Assembly (NCBI GenBank): GCA_963836355.1 | Contig: CAWIJO010000014.1 | Span: 310,001-374,000, forward strand | DNA from: Palsa-506 sp963836355 | Lineage (GTDB): Bacteria > Actinomycetota > Actinomycetes > Streptosporangiales > Streptosporangiaceae | Direction of reading: 5' to 3' | Length of the DNA: 64,000 nt | Part shown: positions 25,506 to 35,999 of the stretch, one piece after another | Position numbering within the stretch: the stretch's first letter is position 1 | Layout: the number at the start of each line of letters is the position of its first letter | Notes under the pieces: generated by a model | Database searches by the model: none | The model's input: only the letters and a program-made list of their open reading frames with translations | Told to the model about the DNA's origin: nothing | Made by a program: the position numbers and the translations under genes

Positions 25506-25796
25506 TCAGTGGATCTCGGGGCGAAGGATCTTGGTCCGCATGATCGCCTCGTTCAGGTTCAGCTGGCGGTCAAGTTCCTTTACGGTGTCCGGCTCGGCGG
25601 TCAGGTCGATGACCGTGTAGATGCCCTCGGACTTCTTCTCGATCTCGTACGCGAGCCGCCGGCGGCCCCATACGTCGATCTTGTCCACGATGCCGCCGGC
25701 CGTGGTTATCACCTTGAGGAACTGCTCAAGGGACGGCTGGACGGTGCGCTCCTCAAGCGAGGGATCGAGGATGATCATCATTTCGTAGTGGCGCAT
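25506..25796 (-). CDS. rpsF: 30S ribosomal protein S6
   Basis: 96 residues from the ATG at 25796 with a GAGGAGG ribosome-binding site; the longer open frame upstream is not conserved. Typical S6 features are MRHYEMMIILDP, GGIVDKIDVWGRRRLAYEI and the LNEAIMRTKIL end. It is the first gene of the rpsF-ssb-rpsR-rplI operon. Confidence 0.95.
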   Translation of the reverse strand: MRHYEMMIILDPSLEERTVQPSLEQFLKVITTAGGIVDKIDVWGRRRLAYEIEKKSEGIYTVIDLTAEPDTVKELDRQLNLNEAIMRTKILRPEIH

Positions 25797-26142
25797 GCGC
25801 TTTACCTGCCTCCTCTGGACTGGCGCGGTCACGGTCTCTCCGTGACAGGAGGAGCCACGCGCCGCCAGGATGGCGGCAATGCGCGGCCGGGTCAGCTTAC
25901 CAGGGACCACCGGGCGGGCCGTCAGCGCTTAACAGCCGGCAACGATTTATAACGAGCGCTGCTCAGCCAATCCAGCCCGCGACCGCCCGGGCCGCACTGG
26001 GCCAGCCGGCGGAGGCGCGCAGCGCTTTGCGATCGGGAACTGCGGGCCACCACGGGCCAGCCACAGGATTCCATCTCGCTGGCGGTGGGAACACACCCGG
26101 TTGACAGATAAGCAAGTAACGCCCTCCGAGGGGGTGGCAGCC
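25797..26142. other. Divergent intergenic region, rpsF / membrane protein
   Basis: About 345 bp between the rpsF start and the next gene on the opposite strand. It must contain the promoter of the ribosomal operon; apart from a TTGACA at 26101, with no convincing -10 partner, I see no clear element. Confidence 0.4.
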
Positions 26143-26463
26143 GTGCCAGAGACCATCAAGTCAGGCTCCGGCCAGCCGGGCCTCGCCCAGTCCGGCCCGG
26201 CACCGAGCAGCGAGGGCAACCGGCATACCGTGCAGCTCGCCCTGACGGCGTTTACCCTGCTGGCCGGCATCATCGCGTTCGTTGCCGGACTGATCGTGCG
26301 GCAGCACCTCGCTGCCACCGTGCTTGGCCTGGCCGCCATGGTGGTCGGCCTGTACACGCAGATGATCTCCGCTACGAGGGTTGAGCGGATCCTCTTGATG
26401 GCCGGGGTGGTTCCTGCCTTCGTCGGCGTCTGCCTCGGCCTCGCGCATGGCGGCTTCAGCTAG
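26143..26463 (+). CDS. Integral membrane protein, hypothetical
   Basis: 106 residues from the GTG at 26143 (GAGGGGG ribosome-binding site); an in-frame TTG at 26101 is a weaker start. After a Gly/Pro/Ser-rich N-terminus there are three hydrophobic segments (TAFTLLAGIIAFVAGLIV; TVLGLAAMVVGLYTQM; ILLMAGVVPAFVGVCLGLA). I do not recognise a named family. It lies 89 bp before the AP endonuclease gene in the same direction. Confidence 0.7.
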   Translation: MPETIKSGSGQPGLAQSGPAPSSEGNRHTVQLALTAFTLLAGIIAFVAGLIVRQHLAATVLGLAAMVVGLYTQMISATRVERILLMAGVVPAFVGVCLGLAHGGFS

Positions 26464-26552
26464 CGAGGCCCCTGTCCTTGCCGGGCGAGCCGGCCCGGCA
26501 CCGGCGGTGGGCGGGAGGACGGCGAACTCCGGGTCGCATTAGGCTCGGGTGC

Positions 26553-27341
26553 ATGGTGCGCATCGGAGCACATCTCCATGACGGTGACCCGCTGGCGGAG
26601 GCACTCGCCGCGGACGCCGAGGCAGTTCAGTTCTTCCTCGGTGACCCGCAGGGCTGGAAGGCCCCGACGTTCCCCGGCGACCGCGACCCGGCCGAGATCA
26701 GCGCGGCCTTCGCCGCGGCCGGCGTGCACGCCTATATCCACTCCCCGTACGGGATCAACGTCGCCTCGCCCAACAACCGGATCCGGATTCCCAGCAGGAA
26801 GCTGCTCGCCCAGCAACTGGCGGCGGCGGCCGCCGTTGGCGCGAAGGGGCTGATCGTGCACGGCGGGCACGTCACGGCCGGGGTAGATCCGGAAGAAGGC
26901 TACGACAGCTGGCGCAAGGCGATCGAGCGGATCGAGCGGCCGCTGCCGATGCTGATCGAGAATACGGCGGGCGGCGACGGCGCGATGGCCCGCAGCCTGG
27001 AAGCGATCGCCCGGCTGTGGGATGCCGTCACGGCCGGCCGCGATGGCGGCGGCGAGGTGGGCTTCTGCCTGGACACCTGCCACGCGAACGCGGCCGGTCA
27101 GGACCTAGCCGACATCGTGGACCGGGTCAAGGCGATCACCGGCCGAATCGACCTGGTGCACTGCAACAACTCGCGGGACGAGTTCGGCTCCGGCCGGGAC
27201 AGGCACGCGGGCCTGACGTCCGGCACGATCGACCCGGCGCTCATCCTCGGCGTGGTGCGGGCGGCCGGTGCCCCGGTCATCTGCGAGACCCCGGACCCGG
27301 CGGCGGACATCCGCTGGCTCCGCGGCCAGCTAGCCGGCTGA
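26553..27341 (+). CDS. nfo: Deoxyribonuclease IV (AP endonuclease family 2)
   Basis: 262 residues from the ATG at 26553 (MVRIGAHLHDG). It is a TIM-barrel hydrolase that cuts 5' of abasic sites in base-excision repair. The trinuclear zinc ligands are recognisable in HGGH, IENTAGG, LDTCHA, HCNNSRDEFGSGRDRH and CETPDP. The length fits the family. Its C-terminus is 20 bp from the convergent PBP gene. Confidence 0.9.
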   Translation: MVRIGAHLHDGDPLAEALAADAEAVQFFLGDPQGWKAPTFPGDRDPAEISAAFAAAGVHAYIHSPYGINVASPNNRIRIPSRKLLAQQLAAAAAVGAKGLIVHGGHVTAGVDPEEGYDSWRKAIERIERPLPMLIENTAGGDGAMARSLEAIARLWDAVTAGRDGGGEVGFCLDTCHANAAGQDLADIVDRVKAITGRIDLVHCNNSRDEFGSGRDRHAGLTSGTIDPALILGVVRAAGAPVICETPDPAADIRWLRGQLAG

Positions 27342-27360
27342 CCTCTGGCCGCCCGCGGCG

Positions 27361-30315
27361 CTAGCCACCGCCGGGCCGGCACCCTCGCTGGCCAGGGGTG
27401 CAGGTCGGCGACGGAGTCGGGTTCGGCGTGGGGATGGTCGGGGTGGGAGTCGGGCTGGGCGACGGGCAGCTCTGGCCGAAGAACTGACTGCAGCCCGGAC
27501 TTGGCGTGGTCGTCGGGAGCGGCGTCGGGTTCGGCGTCGGCACCGGGCGATGATGGTGATGATGGTGCTTGGGAGGCGGCAGCACCTGGACCCACTTGCT
27601 GCCGGTGAACGGCGGCACCCGGAACTGCCTGATCGGCAGCTGGGCGAACTCCCGCTCGGCGAACGCGTGCCAGATCATCGCGGGCCAGGTGCCGCCGAAC
27701 CCGCCCTGGCTCAGCCCGCCGAGGCCGTTCAGCGTCTGGGCCGTGTGGTCGGACTGGTTCTGGGTGAAGATGCCCACGGCCAGCGTGAACTGCGGGATGC
27801 CCCCGACGAAGAAGGCGGACTGCGCGGTGTTCGTCGTCCCGGTCTTGCCGATGATCGGCCGGCCGTCGCCCATGGTGGCATTCGGGTACGCGGTGCCGCC
27901 CGGCCTGTCGTCGAAGGAAAGCGCGTAGTCGACGTCGGCGGCCTGGCCCGGCTGCAGCACCGAGTTCCTGACGATCTTCAGCGGAACCGGGCCGCTCGGC
28001 GCGGTGATCTTGCTGATCACGTGCTGGGTGGTATCCACGCCGCCGGCCACGAAGGTGGAGAAGGTGTTGGCCTGCTCGGCAACCGTCAGCGAGGCCTGCC
28101 CGAGCGCCATGCCGACGCCGCCGACCTCGTTGTCGAGTCCGGAAGCCTTCGTGTCCACGCCGAATGCTCTGGCCATCTTGACGACGTTCCGGGTGCCGAC
28201 CCGGTGGGCCAGGTCGGCGAAGGCGGAGTTGGACGATACCGCGGCGGCCTTGGCGACGGTGATGGGCCCGAAGTTCTCGCTCGGGTCGGGGAGGTTGTAC
28301 CAGCCAACCGAGCTCGCTGGCCGGGTCACGCTGGACAGGGACATCCGCTCGGCCTGGGTACTGTCCGGCGGGATCCACAGCGGTGCGTAGCCGTTGAGGA
28401 CGCTCGTCTGCACGTTCATCCCCTGCGTGACCGCCGTCGAGAGCACGTACGGCTTGAACGAGGAGCCGACCTGGTTCCGGCTCTGCAGCGCCATGTTGTA
28501 CTGGCAGCCGACTCGCCTGCACCGGTGCCTGCTCATGCCGTAGTTCGGCCCGGCGTACATGGCCAGGATGGCGCCAGTTCGCGGCTGCTGCAGCACGGCG
28601 CCGATATGTGCGTACCGCGGCAGGGCGCGGCCGCCCGCGGCCATCTCCCGCTTCTTCTCCGCCACCGTCTGGTAGAGCGCCCGCATCAGCGGCTGGCTGA
28701 AGGTGGTGACGACCTTCAGGCCGCCGGTGAAGATCTGCCTCAGGGTGTAGTGATACCTGGTCTCCAGCTCGGTTTCCACCGCCTGCATGATGTAGCCGCG
28801 GTAGCCGGTCCAGCCGCTGTTCATCTGGTCCTTGGCGATCTTCGGGAATTTCGCCTCGGCCCTCGCCTGCTGCTGCTGGGTGATCGCGCCATCCCGGACC
28901 ATATTGCCGAGTACGTACTTCCATCGCGCGACCAGCGGCGCATGCCCTGGCGTGTGCGGGGCCGGGTCGAAGAAGCCCGGCTGGTTGATCATGGCCGCGA
29001 GCATGGCGGACTGCGCGATGCCGAGCTTGCTGGCAGGCTTGCCGAAGTAGGTCTGCGCAGCCGCGCCGACGCCGTAGGCGTTGGCGCCGAGGTAGATCGT
29101 GTTGAGGTACTGGGTCAGAATCCAGTCCTTGGACTCCGCGTGCGAGAGCTTGATCGCGACGAAGATTTCCTTGATCTTGCGGCTGAGTGACTGGGTGGTC
29201 CCGATGTTGGCGTAGTAGTTCCTGGCGAACTGCTGGGTGATCGTGGAACCGCCCTGGAACTGGCCGCCGCTGAGATCCTGGTACGCGGCGCGGAGGATGC
29301 CGGTCGGCGAGACCCCGCCCTCGGTGTAGAAATGCCGGTCCTCGGCCGCGATCACGGCCTCCTTGAGCACGGCCGGGATCTGGTCCGACAAGAGCATCTG
29401 CCGGTTCGTCCCGGTGCTGAAGGTACCCACCTGGGACTTGCCGTTGCTGAAGTAGACGACCGATGACTGCTGCAGGGCCGCCTCGGAGACCGCAGTGGGC
29501 ACCGGGGTGTGCGTATAGGCGACCGCTACGACGGCCACCGCGATCAGCATGACTAGGGCGCAGAACGCAGCCAGCACAGCCAGCACCTTCCGCCAGGTCC
29601 AGCGCCGCCACCAGCTTCCCTTCGGCCGGGGGGGCTGGCCGCCGCCGTGACCGCCTGGCCCGCCGCCGTAGCCGGAGTCCCCGCGCCGGTCGGCCAGCCG
29701 TTCCCGGATGCCGGTCCGCTCGATGGCCCGCTCGCGCAGTCCCGCGGCGCTGCGACCGCGCGGTCCGCTGTAGCCAGCAGGCCCGCGGTAGCCAGCCGGG
29801 GCGCCGTAATCGCTCGGCCCGCCGTAGCCAGCCAGCCAGCCAGCCTGGGCGGTGTAGCCAGCCTGGCCATTCGGCGAGCCCCGGCCATGCTGCCCGCCCG
29901 GCCGGACAGCGCCGCTAGCGCGCCGGGTTCCGCTGGCGCGACGGGTTCCGGCCGACCCGGGATTCCCGCTCGGGCCGCCGGGCCCAGCCGGGTCATCCGG
30001 GGCACCTCGCCCGTACCGATCTGGGTCGCCGACCCAGGACCCCGGCCCGGCTTCATAGCGGCTGGGCGCGGCTGCCGGGCCAGCGTCGCTGTCACGCCGG
30101 GCCTGCCGGCGCCGCCGCCCCGGGCTGGCCGGCCTGCCCGGCCGGCCAGCCGGCTCCTGATCCAGCCGAAACTCCGCGCGGCCGCGATCGCCCTGATCGC
30201 TGCCGCCCGGCCGGTCGCCGCGGCCACGGGCGGCACGAACGTCCTGTCCCTGGCGGTAGCCGCGACCGGCGTCTGGCAGCTGCCAGTACGGCTCGGCGAA
30301 GTCTGGATTACTCAC
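27361..30315 (-). CDS. ponA: Class A penicillin-binding protein (bifunctional PBP1)
   Basis: 984 residues from the GTG at 30315 (GCGAGGA ribosome-binding site). A long Gly/Pro/Arg-rich cytoplasmic N-terminus (about 220 residues) precedes one TM helix (VLAVLAAFCALVMLIAVAVV). The GT51 glycosyltransferase has AAEDRHFYTEGG and GGSTITQQFARN. The transpeptidase has SSFKPYVL (SxxK), SNSAF (SxN) and KTGTTN (KTG). The outside C-terminus is Pro/Thr-rich with a natural run of six histidines. It polymerises and crosslinks peptidoglycan. The neighbour DUF5318 matches the mycobacterial ponA1 locus. Confidence 0.93.
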   Translation of the reverse strand: MSNPDFAEPYWQLPDAGRGYRQGQDVRAARGRGDRPGGSDQGDRGRAEFRLDQEPAGRPGRPASPGRRRRQARRDSDAGPAAAPSRYEAGPGSWVGDPDRYGRGAPDDPAGPGGPSGNPGSAGTRRASGTRRASGAVRPGGQHGRGSPNGQAGYTAQAGWLAGYGGPSDYGAPAGYRGPAGYSGPRGRSAAGLRERAIERTGIRERLADRRGDSGYGGGPGGHGGGQPPRPKGSWWRRWTWRKVLAVLAAFCALVMLIAVAVVAVAYTHTPVPTAVSEAALQQSSVVYFSNGKSQVGTFSTGTNRQMLLSDQIPAVLKEAVIAAEDRHFYTEGGVSPTGILRAAYQDLSGGQFQGGSTITQQFARNYYANIGTTQSLSRKIKEIFVAIKLSHAESKDWILTQYLNTIYLGANAYGVGAAAQTYFGKPASKLGIAQSAMLAAMINQPGFFDPAPHTPGHAPLVARWKYVLGNMVRDGAITQQQQARAEAKFPKIAKDQMNSGWTGYRGYIMQAVETELETRYHYTLRQIFTGGLKVVTTFSQPLMRALYQTVAEKKREMAAGGRALPRYAHIGAVLQQPRTGAILAMYAGPNYGMSRHRCRRVGCQYNMALQSRNQVGSSFKPYVLSTAVTQGMNVQTSVLNGYAPLWIPPDSTQAERMSLSSVTRPASSVGWYNLPDPSENFGPITVAKAAAVSSNSAFADLAHRVGTRNVVKMARAFGVDTKASGLDNEVGGVGMALGQASLTVAEQANTFSTFVAGGVDTTQHVISKITAPSGPVPLKIVRNSVLQPGQAADVDYALSFDDRPGGTAYPNATMGDGRPIIGKTGTTNTAQSAFFVGGIPQFTLAVGIFTQNQSDHTAQTLNGLGGLSQGGFGGTWPAMIWHAFAEREFAQLPIRQFRVPPFTGSKWVQVLPPPKHHHHHHRPVPTPNPTPLPTTTPSPGCSQFFGQSCPSPSPTPTPTIPTPNPTPSPTCTPGQRGCRPGGG

Positions 30316-30477
30316 GCGTCCTCGCTGATCGGGGTAGCAGTCACGGGCGAGCAACGGTCTCGCCGGGGACTCACGGTACCCGGCGGGTGGGCATCCTCCC
30401 GGCACGTTGAGCCGACTCCCATCCGCACCGCCTGCGTGGCCGCGGAAAGCGGCCGGCTGGCCTGGGGACCAGTTCGC

Positions 30478-30876
30478 CTACTCGCCGGCGCGGGCGCGCC
30501 GACTGCGCCGGGTCGGCTGCTCGCCCGTGCCGAGTACGTACGACGACGCGAGATGATTCCAGGAGCAACTCTGACAGACCTCGACGACATAGACCCGGAA
30601 TTCCCCGTATTCCATGGCCATTTCGGCCAATTCGGGCCCTTGCTTCACGCGTCCCTCATAGCGCCCGAGCTCGTCCCCGTAGACGTACGTGACATGGGTG
30701 AGCTTGGTTCGCTTGCAGATGGGGCAGGCGGCATCAGTGGGCTCACCGTGGAACTTCGCGGCTCGCAGCAGGTACGGGTGCGCATCGCAGACATCGGTGA
30801 CAGTCGTGCGTCCCGCGAACACGGCCGCAAGCGTTGCGCGGCGCGCAAGACCGTAGTCGACGACTGATCGCCTCAT
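30478..30876 (-). CDS. DUF5318 family protein
   Basis: 132 residues. Two CxxC pairs (CPICKRT and CQSCSW) suggest a zinc ribbon. The N-terminus RRSVVDYGLARRATLA and the block VYVVEVCQSCSWNHL are conserved in actinobacterial homologues located next to ponA1. The function is unknown. It reads toward the PBP gene with a 162-bp gap, so it may be co-transcribed with it. Confidence 0.85.
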   Translation of the reverse strand: MRRSVVDYGLARRATLAAVFAGRTTVTDVCDAHPYLLRAAKFHGEPTDAACPICKRTKLTHVTYVYGDELGRYEGRVKQGPELAEMAMEYGEFRVYVVEVCQSCSWNHLASSYVLGTGEQPTRRSRRARAGE

Positions 30877-30980
30877 GCCCGACAGGTTACGTCGGAACTG
30901 CGCTCAGGCCGAGCCCGGATCATCGCTCCCCGCGCCACTCCGGCAGCCGGGCGGCCTGATCCCGGCGGCCGGGCGGCCCG

Positions 30981-31009
30981 ATCCCGGCGGCCGGGCCTGC
31001 CGCCGGGAT
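30981..31009. repeat. 11-bp inverted repeat and tandem repeat between divergent genes
   Basis: ATCCCGGCGGC/GCCGCCGGGAT form an 11-bp stem with a 7-nt loop. Just upstream (about 30957-30996) a 22-bp GC-rich unit containing GATCCCGGCGGCCGGGC is tandemly repeated. The region separates the divergent DUF5318 and padR genes; a terminator or protein-binding role is only a guess. Confidence 0.45.
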
Positions 31010-31089
31010 GGCGCGCGGGTGCAACGCGGGGTGCTAGCGGGACGTCCGATGAGCCAGAGTTGCGCCTTGCCAGCTAAGGACATATCTTT

Positions 31090-31114
31090 GCGATGTATCG
31101 GTTCGATACATCGC
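31090..31114. promoter_or_regulatory. Predicted PadR operator
   Basis: GCGATGTATC and its exact reverse complement GATACATCGC flank a 5-bp centre (GGTTC), a perfect 10+10 palindrome. It lies 76 bp upstream of padR. PadR-family regulators bind such dyads, typically in their own promoters, so autoregulation is likely. Confidence 0.75.
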
Positions 31115-31190
31115 AGCGAGACACTGCAGCGTCGGATCATGAGAAATTGACTGGATGTTAGTCGCCAGGGCAGCAGGAAGCGAGGCAAGC

Positions 31191-31799
31191 ATGAGCGGTC
31201 AGCGCGCTGGCGTGCTTGAGCTCGCCGTGCTCGGGCTGCTGCACGAAACACCGATGCACGGCTACGAGCTGCGCAAGCGGCTCAACGCCGTGCTCGGCGC
31301 GTTCCGCGCATTCGGGTACGGATCGCTGTACCCCTGCCTGAAAGGGCTGCTCGCCCGCGGCCTGATCGCCGAGGACACGCTGCCCGGCGCAGCGAAGCCG
31401 CTGGCCGGGCGACGGTCGAAGATCGTGTACCGGCTGACAGCTGACGGCAAGGAGCGCCTCCAGGACCTGCTGTCGGAGGCCGGGCCGGCGGCCTGGGAAG
31501 ACGACGGGTTCGGCGTCCACTTCGCATTTTTCGGCCAGACCAGGGCGGACATCAGGCTGCGGATTCTCGAGGGCCGGCGGTCCAGGCTGGAGGAGCGGCT
31601 GGACGGGTTTCGCGCGGGCTTGTCCAGGACGCGGGAACGTGTGGACAGCTACACGCTGGAGCTGCAGCGGCATGGCCTGGAATCGGTCGAGCGCGAAGTC
31701 CGCTGGCTTAACGAGCTGATCGCCTCCGAACGGCAATCGGACACTGAGTCCGGCCGGCCCGGGGGTCATAGAGAAAGCGGCGCGGGCACGGCCGGCTAG
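31191..31799 (+). CDS. PadR-family transcriptional regulator
   Basis: 202 residues from the ATG at 31191. The N-terminal winged helix is LAVLGLLHETPMHGYELRKR then FGYGSLYPCLKGL. The C-terminal half is a coiled-coil dimerisation/effector domain (RRSRLEERLDGFRAGLSRT). It sits 50 bp before ino1 in the same direction; the same pair occurs in mycobacteria (a PadR gene next to ino1), suggesting it controls inositol-phosphate synthesis as well as itself. Confidence 0.9.
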   Translation: MSGQRAGVLELAVLGLLHETPMHGYELRKRLNAVLGAFRAFGYGSLYPCLKGLLARGLIAEDTLPGAAKPLAGRRSKIVYRLTADGKERLQDLLSEAGPAAWEDDGFGVHFAFFGQTRADIRLRILEGRRSRLEERLDGFRAGLSRTRERVDSYTLELQRHGLESVEREVRWLNELIASERQSDTESGRPGGHRESGAGTAG

Positions 31800-31849
31800 C
31801 GCTGGCATTGCGTGCATCGCCGAGTGGCAGGAGACAAGGAGTAATCGGC

Positions 31850-32929
<1,080 letters not shown>

Positions 32930-32994
32930 CGCCGGGCCAGCCGCTCGCCCCGGTGGCCGGGCTGGCCTGGCCGGAACCGCCGTAGGCTGAGGGC

Positions 32995-34383
32995 GTGCCC
33001 CTCCTGGCAGTCCGCCGCGGCAAGCCGGCGGCCCGACCGATGCGCTGGCACTTCGCTGCCGACCTGCGCGTCGTGCTCGCCGAGCGGGACTTCCGGCGGC
33101 TGTTCGCCACCCGCCTCATCTCACAGACTGGTGACGGCGTGTTCAATGCCGGGCTCGCCGCCTACGTGTTCTTCTCCGCGCAAATCTTTCCCAACCCGCT
33201 GGCTGCCGCGCAGGCGTTCGCCGTCCTCTACCTCCCGTACTCGCTGGCAGGCCCGTTCGCCGGAGTGTTCATCGACCGCTGGTCGCGCCGTCAGATCCTG
33301 CTCTGGTCGGCGCTGGTTCGTGCGGTGTTCGTCGCCATGACGGCCTTCTTCATCGCATCCGGCACCCTGGGGCTGCCGCTCTATCTCGGCGCACTCGCGG
33401 TGCTCGGGGTGAACAGGTTCTTCCTGTCCGCGCTGTCCGCGGCGCTGCCGCACGTCGTCGCCGTGGACAAGCTGGTGATGGCGAACTCGGTCGCGCCCAC
33501 TTCAGGCACCATCGTCGCTTTCGCTGGCGGCCTGGCCGGCCTGGGGCTGCACTACGCCACCGGCGGCGGTCACCGCGGTTCGGCAGTCACGCTGCTGGCG
33601 GCAGGCGCGTGCTACCTGACCGCCGGCGCCGCGGCATTGCGGATACCCCGCCGCCTGCTCGGCCCGAACCGCGCGCCGGAAAGCTCGCGGCGGACGGGAG
33701 TAATTCATGAACTTGGGGTGGCGGTCGCCGGACTGGCGGCCGGGCTGCGCCACGTCGGCAGGCGCCGCCCGGCCGCGGCGGCGCTCGCGGCGACAGGCAG
33801 CCACCGCTTTCTGTACGGGATCCTGCTGCTGATGTCGATCCTGCTGTACCGCAACTATTTCTACCCGTCAGGCAACGGCAACGTGGCGCTCAGCCACTTC
33901 TCTTTGCTGGTCGCCACTTCGGCCGCCGGCTACGGGACCGCTGCCCTGGTGACCCCCGCCGCGACGCGGTGGCTCGCCAAGTCAGCCTGGATCACCGCGC
34001 TGCTCGCCGCTGGCGGCCTGATTACCGGCCTGCTCGGCGCGTCATTCCGGCAGATCCCGTTCCTCGTCATCGGGTTCGCCCTCGGCCTGGTCGCCCAGGG
34101 CGTGGCAATCTGCACCGCGACGATCCTGCAGCAGGAGGTGGATGACGAGTACCGGGGGCGGGTGTTCTCGATCAACGACATGCTGTACAACACGACCTTC
34201 GTACTCGGCGCCGCGATCTCCGCGGTGTTCATGCCGGCGGACGGCAAGTCATACCCGATGCTCGCGGTCGTTGCGGTCGGCTACCTGCTGGCCGCGGCGG
34301 GCTACCTCATGCTGAACCGTCAGCCACCGGCGGCGTCCGGCCCGGTGATCCCCTCGCCCGCCGCCCAGCGCAGCAGCTCCTGA
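32995..34383 (+). CDS. MFS transporter, putative exporter
   Basis: 462 residues, about 12 membrane helices, starting at GTG 32995. MFS signatures include RLISQTGDGVFNAGLAAYVF (helix 1) and GVFIDRWSRRQIL (loop 2-3), typical of the MFS_3/TetV-like group. It ends in a short polar tail. Its last 64 bp overlap the 3' end of the convergent pcnA gene. A transporter at this position next to pcnA is also found in Streptomyces. The substrate is unknown. Confidence 0.83.
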   Translation: MPLLAVRRGKPAARPMRWHFAADLRVVLAERDFRRLFATRLISQTGDGVFNAGLAAYVFFSAQIFPNPLAAAQAFAVLYLPYSLAGPFAGVFIDRWSRRQILLWSALVRAVFVAMTAFFIASGTLGLPLYLGALAVLGVNRFFLSALSAALPHVVAVDKLVMANSVAPTSGTIVAFAGGLAGLGLHYATGGGHRGSAVTLLAAGACYLTAGAAALRIPRRLLGPNRAPESSRRTGVIHELGVAVAGLAAGLRHVGRRRPAAAALAATGSHRFLYGILLLMSILLYRNYFYPSGNGNVALSHFSLLVATSAAGYGTAALVTPAATRWLAKSAWITALLAAGGLITGLLGASFRQIPFLVIGFALGLVAQGVAICTATILQQEVDDEYRGRVFSINDMLYNTTFVLGAAISAVFMPADGKSYPMLAVVAVGYLLAAAGYLMLNRQPPAASGPVIPSPAAQRSSS

Positions 34384-35807
34384 GTGGCCCGCTCCCGGCC
34401 GAGCGGGCCGTGTTCCACCCGCAGGTCCAGCAGGTGCGCGTAGGCCTTGCCGACCAGCGGGCCGGACCGGATGCCGAGGACCTGCATTATCTCGTTACCG
34501 TTCAGATCCGGGCGCAGCCGCGCCAGCTCCTCCTGGCTGGCCAAGACGGCGATGCGCTTCTCCAGGTCGTCATAGGACCGGGCCAGGCGGTGCGCCTTCG
34601 CCCGATTCCTGGTCGTGCAGTCTGCCCTGGTGAGGGCGTGCAGGCGGGTGAGCAAGGGGCCGGCGTCGGTGACATACCTGCGGACCGCCGAATCCGTCCA
34701 CTCGCCCGATCCGTAACCGTGGAAACGCAGGTGCAGCTCGATCAGGCGGCACACGTCCGCCACGATGTCCTTGCCGAAGCGCAGCGCGGCCAGCCGTGTT
34801 CTGGCCAGCTGGGCGCCGACCACCTCGTGGTGATGGAAGGCGACCCGGCCGTCCGGCAGCAGCGACCGCGTCCTCGGCTTGCCGATGTCGTGCAGCAGCG
34901 CGGCCAGCCGCAGCACGAGATCTGGCTGCAGGCCGTACCGCTCCTCCAGCCCGATGGCCTGCTCCAGCACTGTCAGCGAGTGCTGGTACACGTCCTTGTG
35001 CCGGAAGTGCTCGTCGGCCTCCAGCCGCAGCCTGGGCACCTCGGGGAGTACCTGCTCGGCGACGCCGGTATCGACGAGCAGCGCGATGCCGCGTGCCGGG
35101 CCGCTCGGATCGGCTGCGAGCATGAGCTTCGCCAGCTCCGCCGAGATCCGCTCTGCCGAGACTGTCGGCGGGCCGAGCCGCGGGGCCAGCTCGGTCATGG
35201 CCGCAGCCAGCTCAGGCGTCGCGGAGAAGCCCAGCTGGGCGGCGAACCTGGCTGCCCTGAGCATCCGCAGCGGATCGTCGGCCAGTGAGTCCTCCGGCCT
35301 TCCCGGCGTCCTGAGCAGGCCGCCCGCCAGGTCGCGGAGCCCGCCGAAGGAGTCCACGAGCTCGTACGATGGCAGCCGCGCCGCCATCGCGTTGATGGTG
35401 AAGTCACGGCGGGCCAGGTCCCCCTCGAGTGAGTTGCCGTAGCTCACCGCCGGCTTGCGGGACTCCGGGACGTAATGCTCGCTCCGGTAGGTCGTTATCT
35501 CCACGACCGTGCCGCCCTTCCGCAGGCCCACCGTGCCGAACGCGATCCCGGCTGCCCAGGTGCTGTCCGCCCAGTCAGCAGTGAGCTCGAGCACGCGCTC
35601 CGGCCGGGCGTCGGTCGCTAGGTCAAGGTCACCGGAGCGCCTGCCGAGGAAGGCATCCCGGACCGAGCCGCCGACCAGTGCGAGCTGGTGGCCGTGCCGG
35701 ACGAAGACGCGGCCCAGGTCGGCCGCGGCAGGGGACGTCGCGGCAAGCAGGCGGGCCGCGGCCGTCCGCTGCTCTGGTCGCAGCGACGGGGAATCTGGCA
35801 CGGGCAT
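34320..35807 (-). CDS. pcnA: CCA tRNA nucleotidyltransferase / poly(A) polymerase family
   Basis: 495 residues from the ATG at 35807; an upstream in-frame extension looks non-coding. The class II nucleotidyltransferase head has GGSVRDAFLG and DLDLATDA, then the RRDFTINAMA and DPLRMLRAARFA blocks. An HD domain follows (LLHDIGKPRTRS), as in other actinobacterial CCA enzymes. It adds or repairs the CCA end of tRNAs; the tRNA-Arg in this window lacks an encoded CCA. The 3' end overlaps the convergent MFS gene by 64 bp. Confidence 0.92.
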   Translation of the reverse strand: MPVPDSPSLRPEQRTAAARLLAATSPAAADLGRVFVRHGHQLALVGGSVRDAFLGRRSGDLDLATDARPERVLELTADWADSTWAAGIAFGTVGLRKGGTVVEITTYRSEHYVPESRKPAVSYGNSLEGDLARRDFTINAMAARLPSYELVDSFGGLRDLAGGLLRTPGRPEDSLADDPLRMLRAARFAAQLGFSATPELAAAMTELAPRLGPPTVSAERISAELAKLMLAADPSGPARGIALLVDTGVAEQVLPEVPRLRLEADEHFRHKDVYQHSLTVLEQAIGLEERYGLQPDLVLRLAALLHDIGKPRTRSLLPDGRVAFHHHEVVGAQLARTRLAALRFGKDIVADVCRLIELHLRFHGYGSGEWTDSAVRRYVTDAGPLLTRLHALTRADCTTRNRAKAHRLARSYDDLEKRIAVLASQEELARLRPDLNGNEIMQVLGIRSGPLVGKAYAHLLDLRVEHGPLGRERATQELLRWAAGEGITGPDAAGG

Positions 35808-35999
35808 TGAGGGTAGGTCCTGCACGTAAGCTAGGTAAACACCGGGGAGCCCGGAGGAACCCGTGAGGGGCGTTCGAAGGACGTTCTCGGCCTGCGCGCC
35901 GCGATACGGCCGGTCAGCCAACGCGGCTGGCCGCCGGCTGGAAGCACCCCTCCGCGGCTCGCCCGCGGGAACCCGGCCAACCGCATTAGCATTTCCGCC

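Noticed and set aside
26101..26130. TTGACA as a -35 element before the small membrane protein gene
   Set aside because: No matching -10 hexamer at 16-18 bp; TTG here is also only a weak alternative start codon.
27098..29611. 837-codon minus-strand and 546-codon plus-strand frames over the PBP gene
   Set aside because: Shadow frames of a long GC-rich coding sequence; no domain in either.
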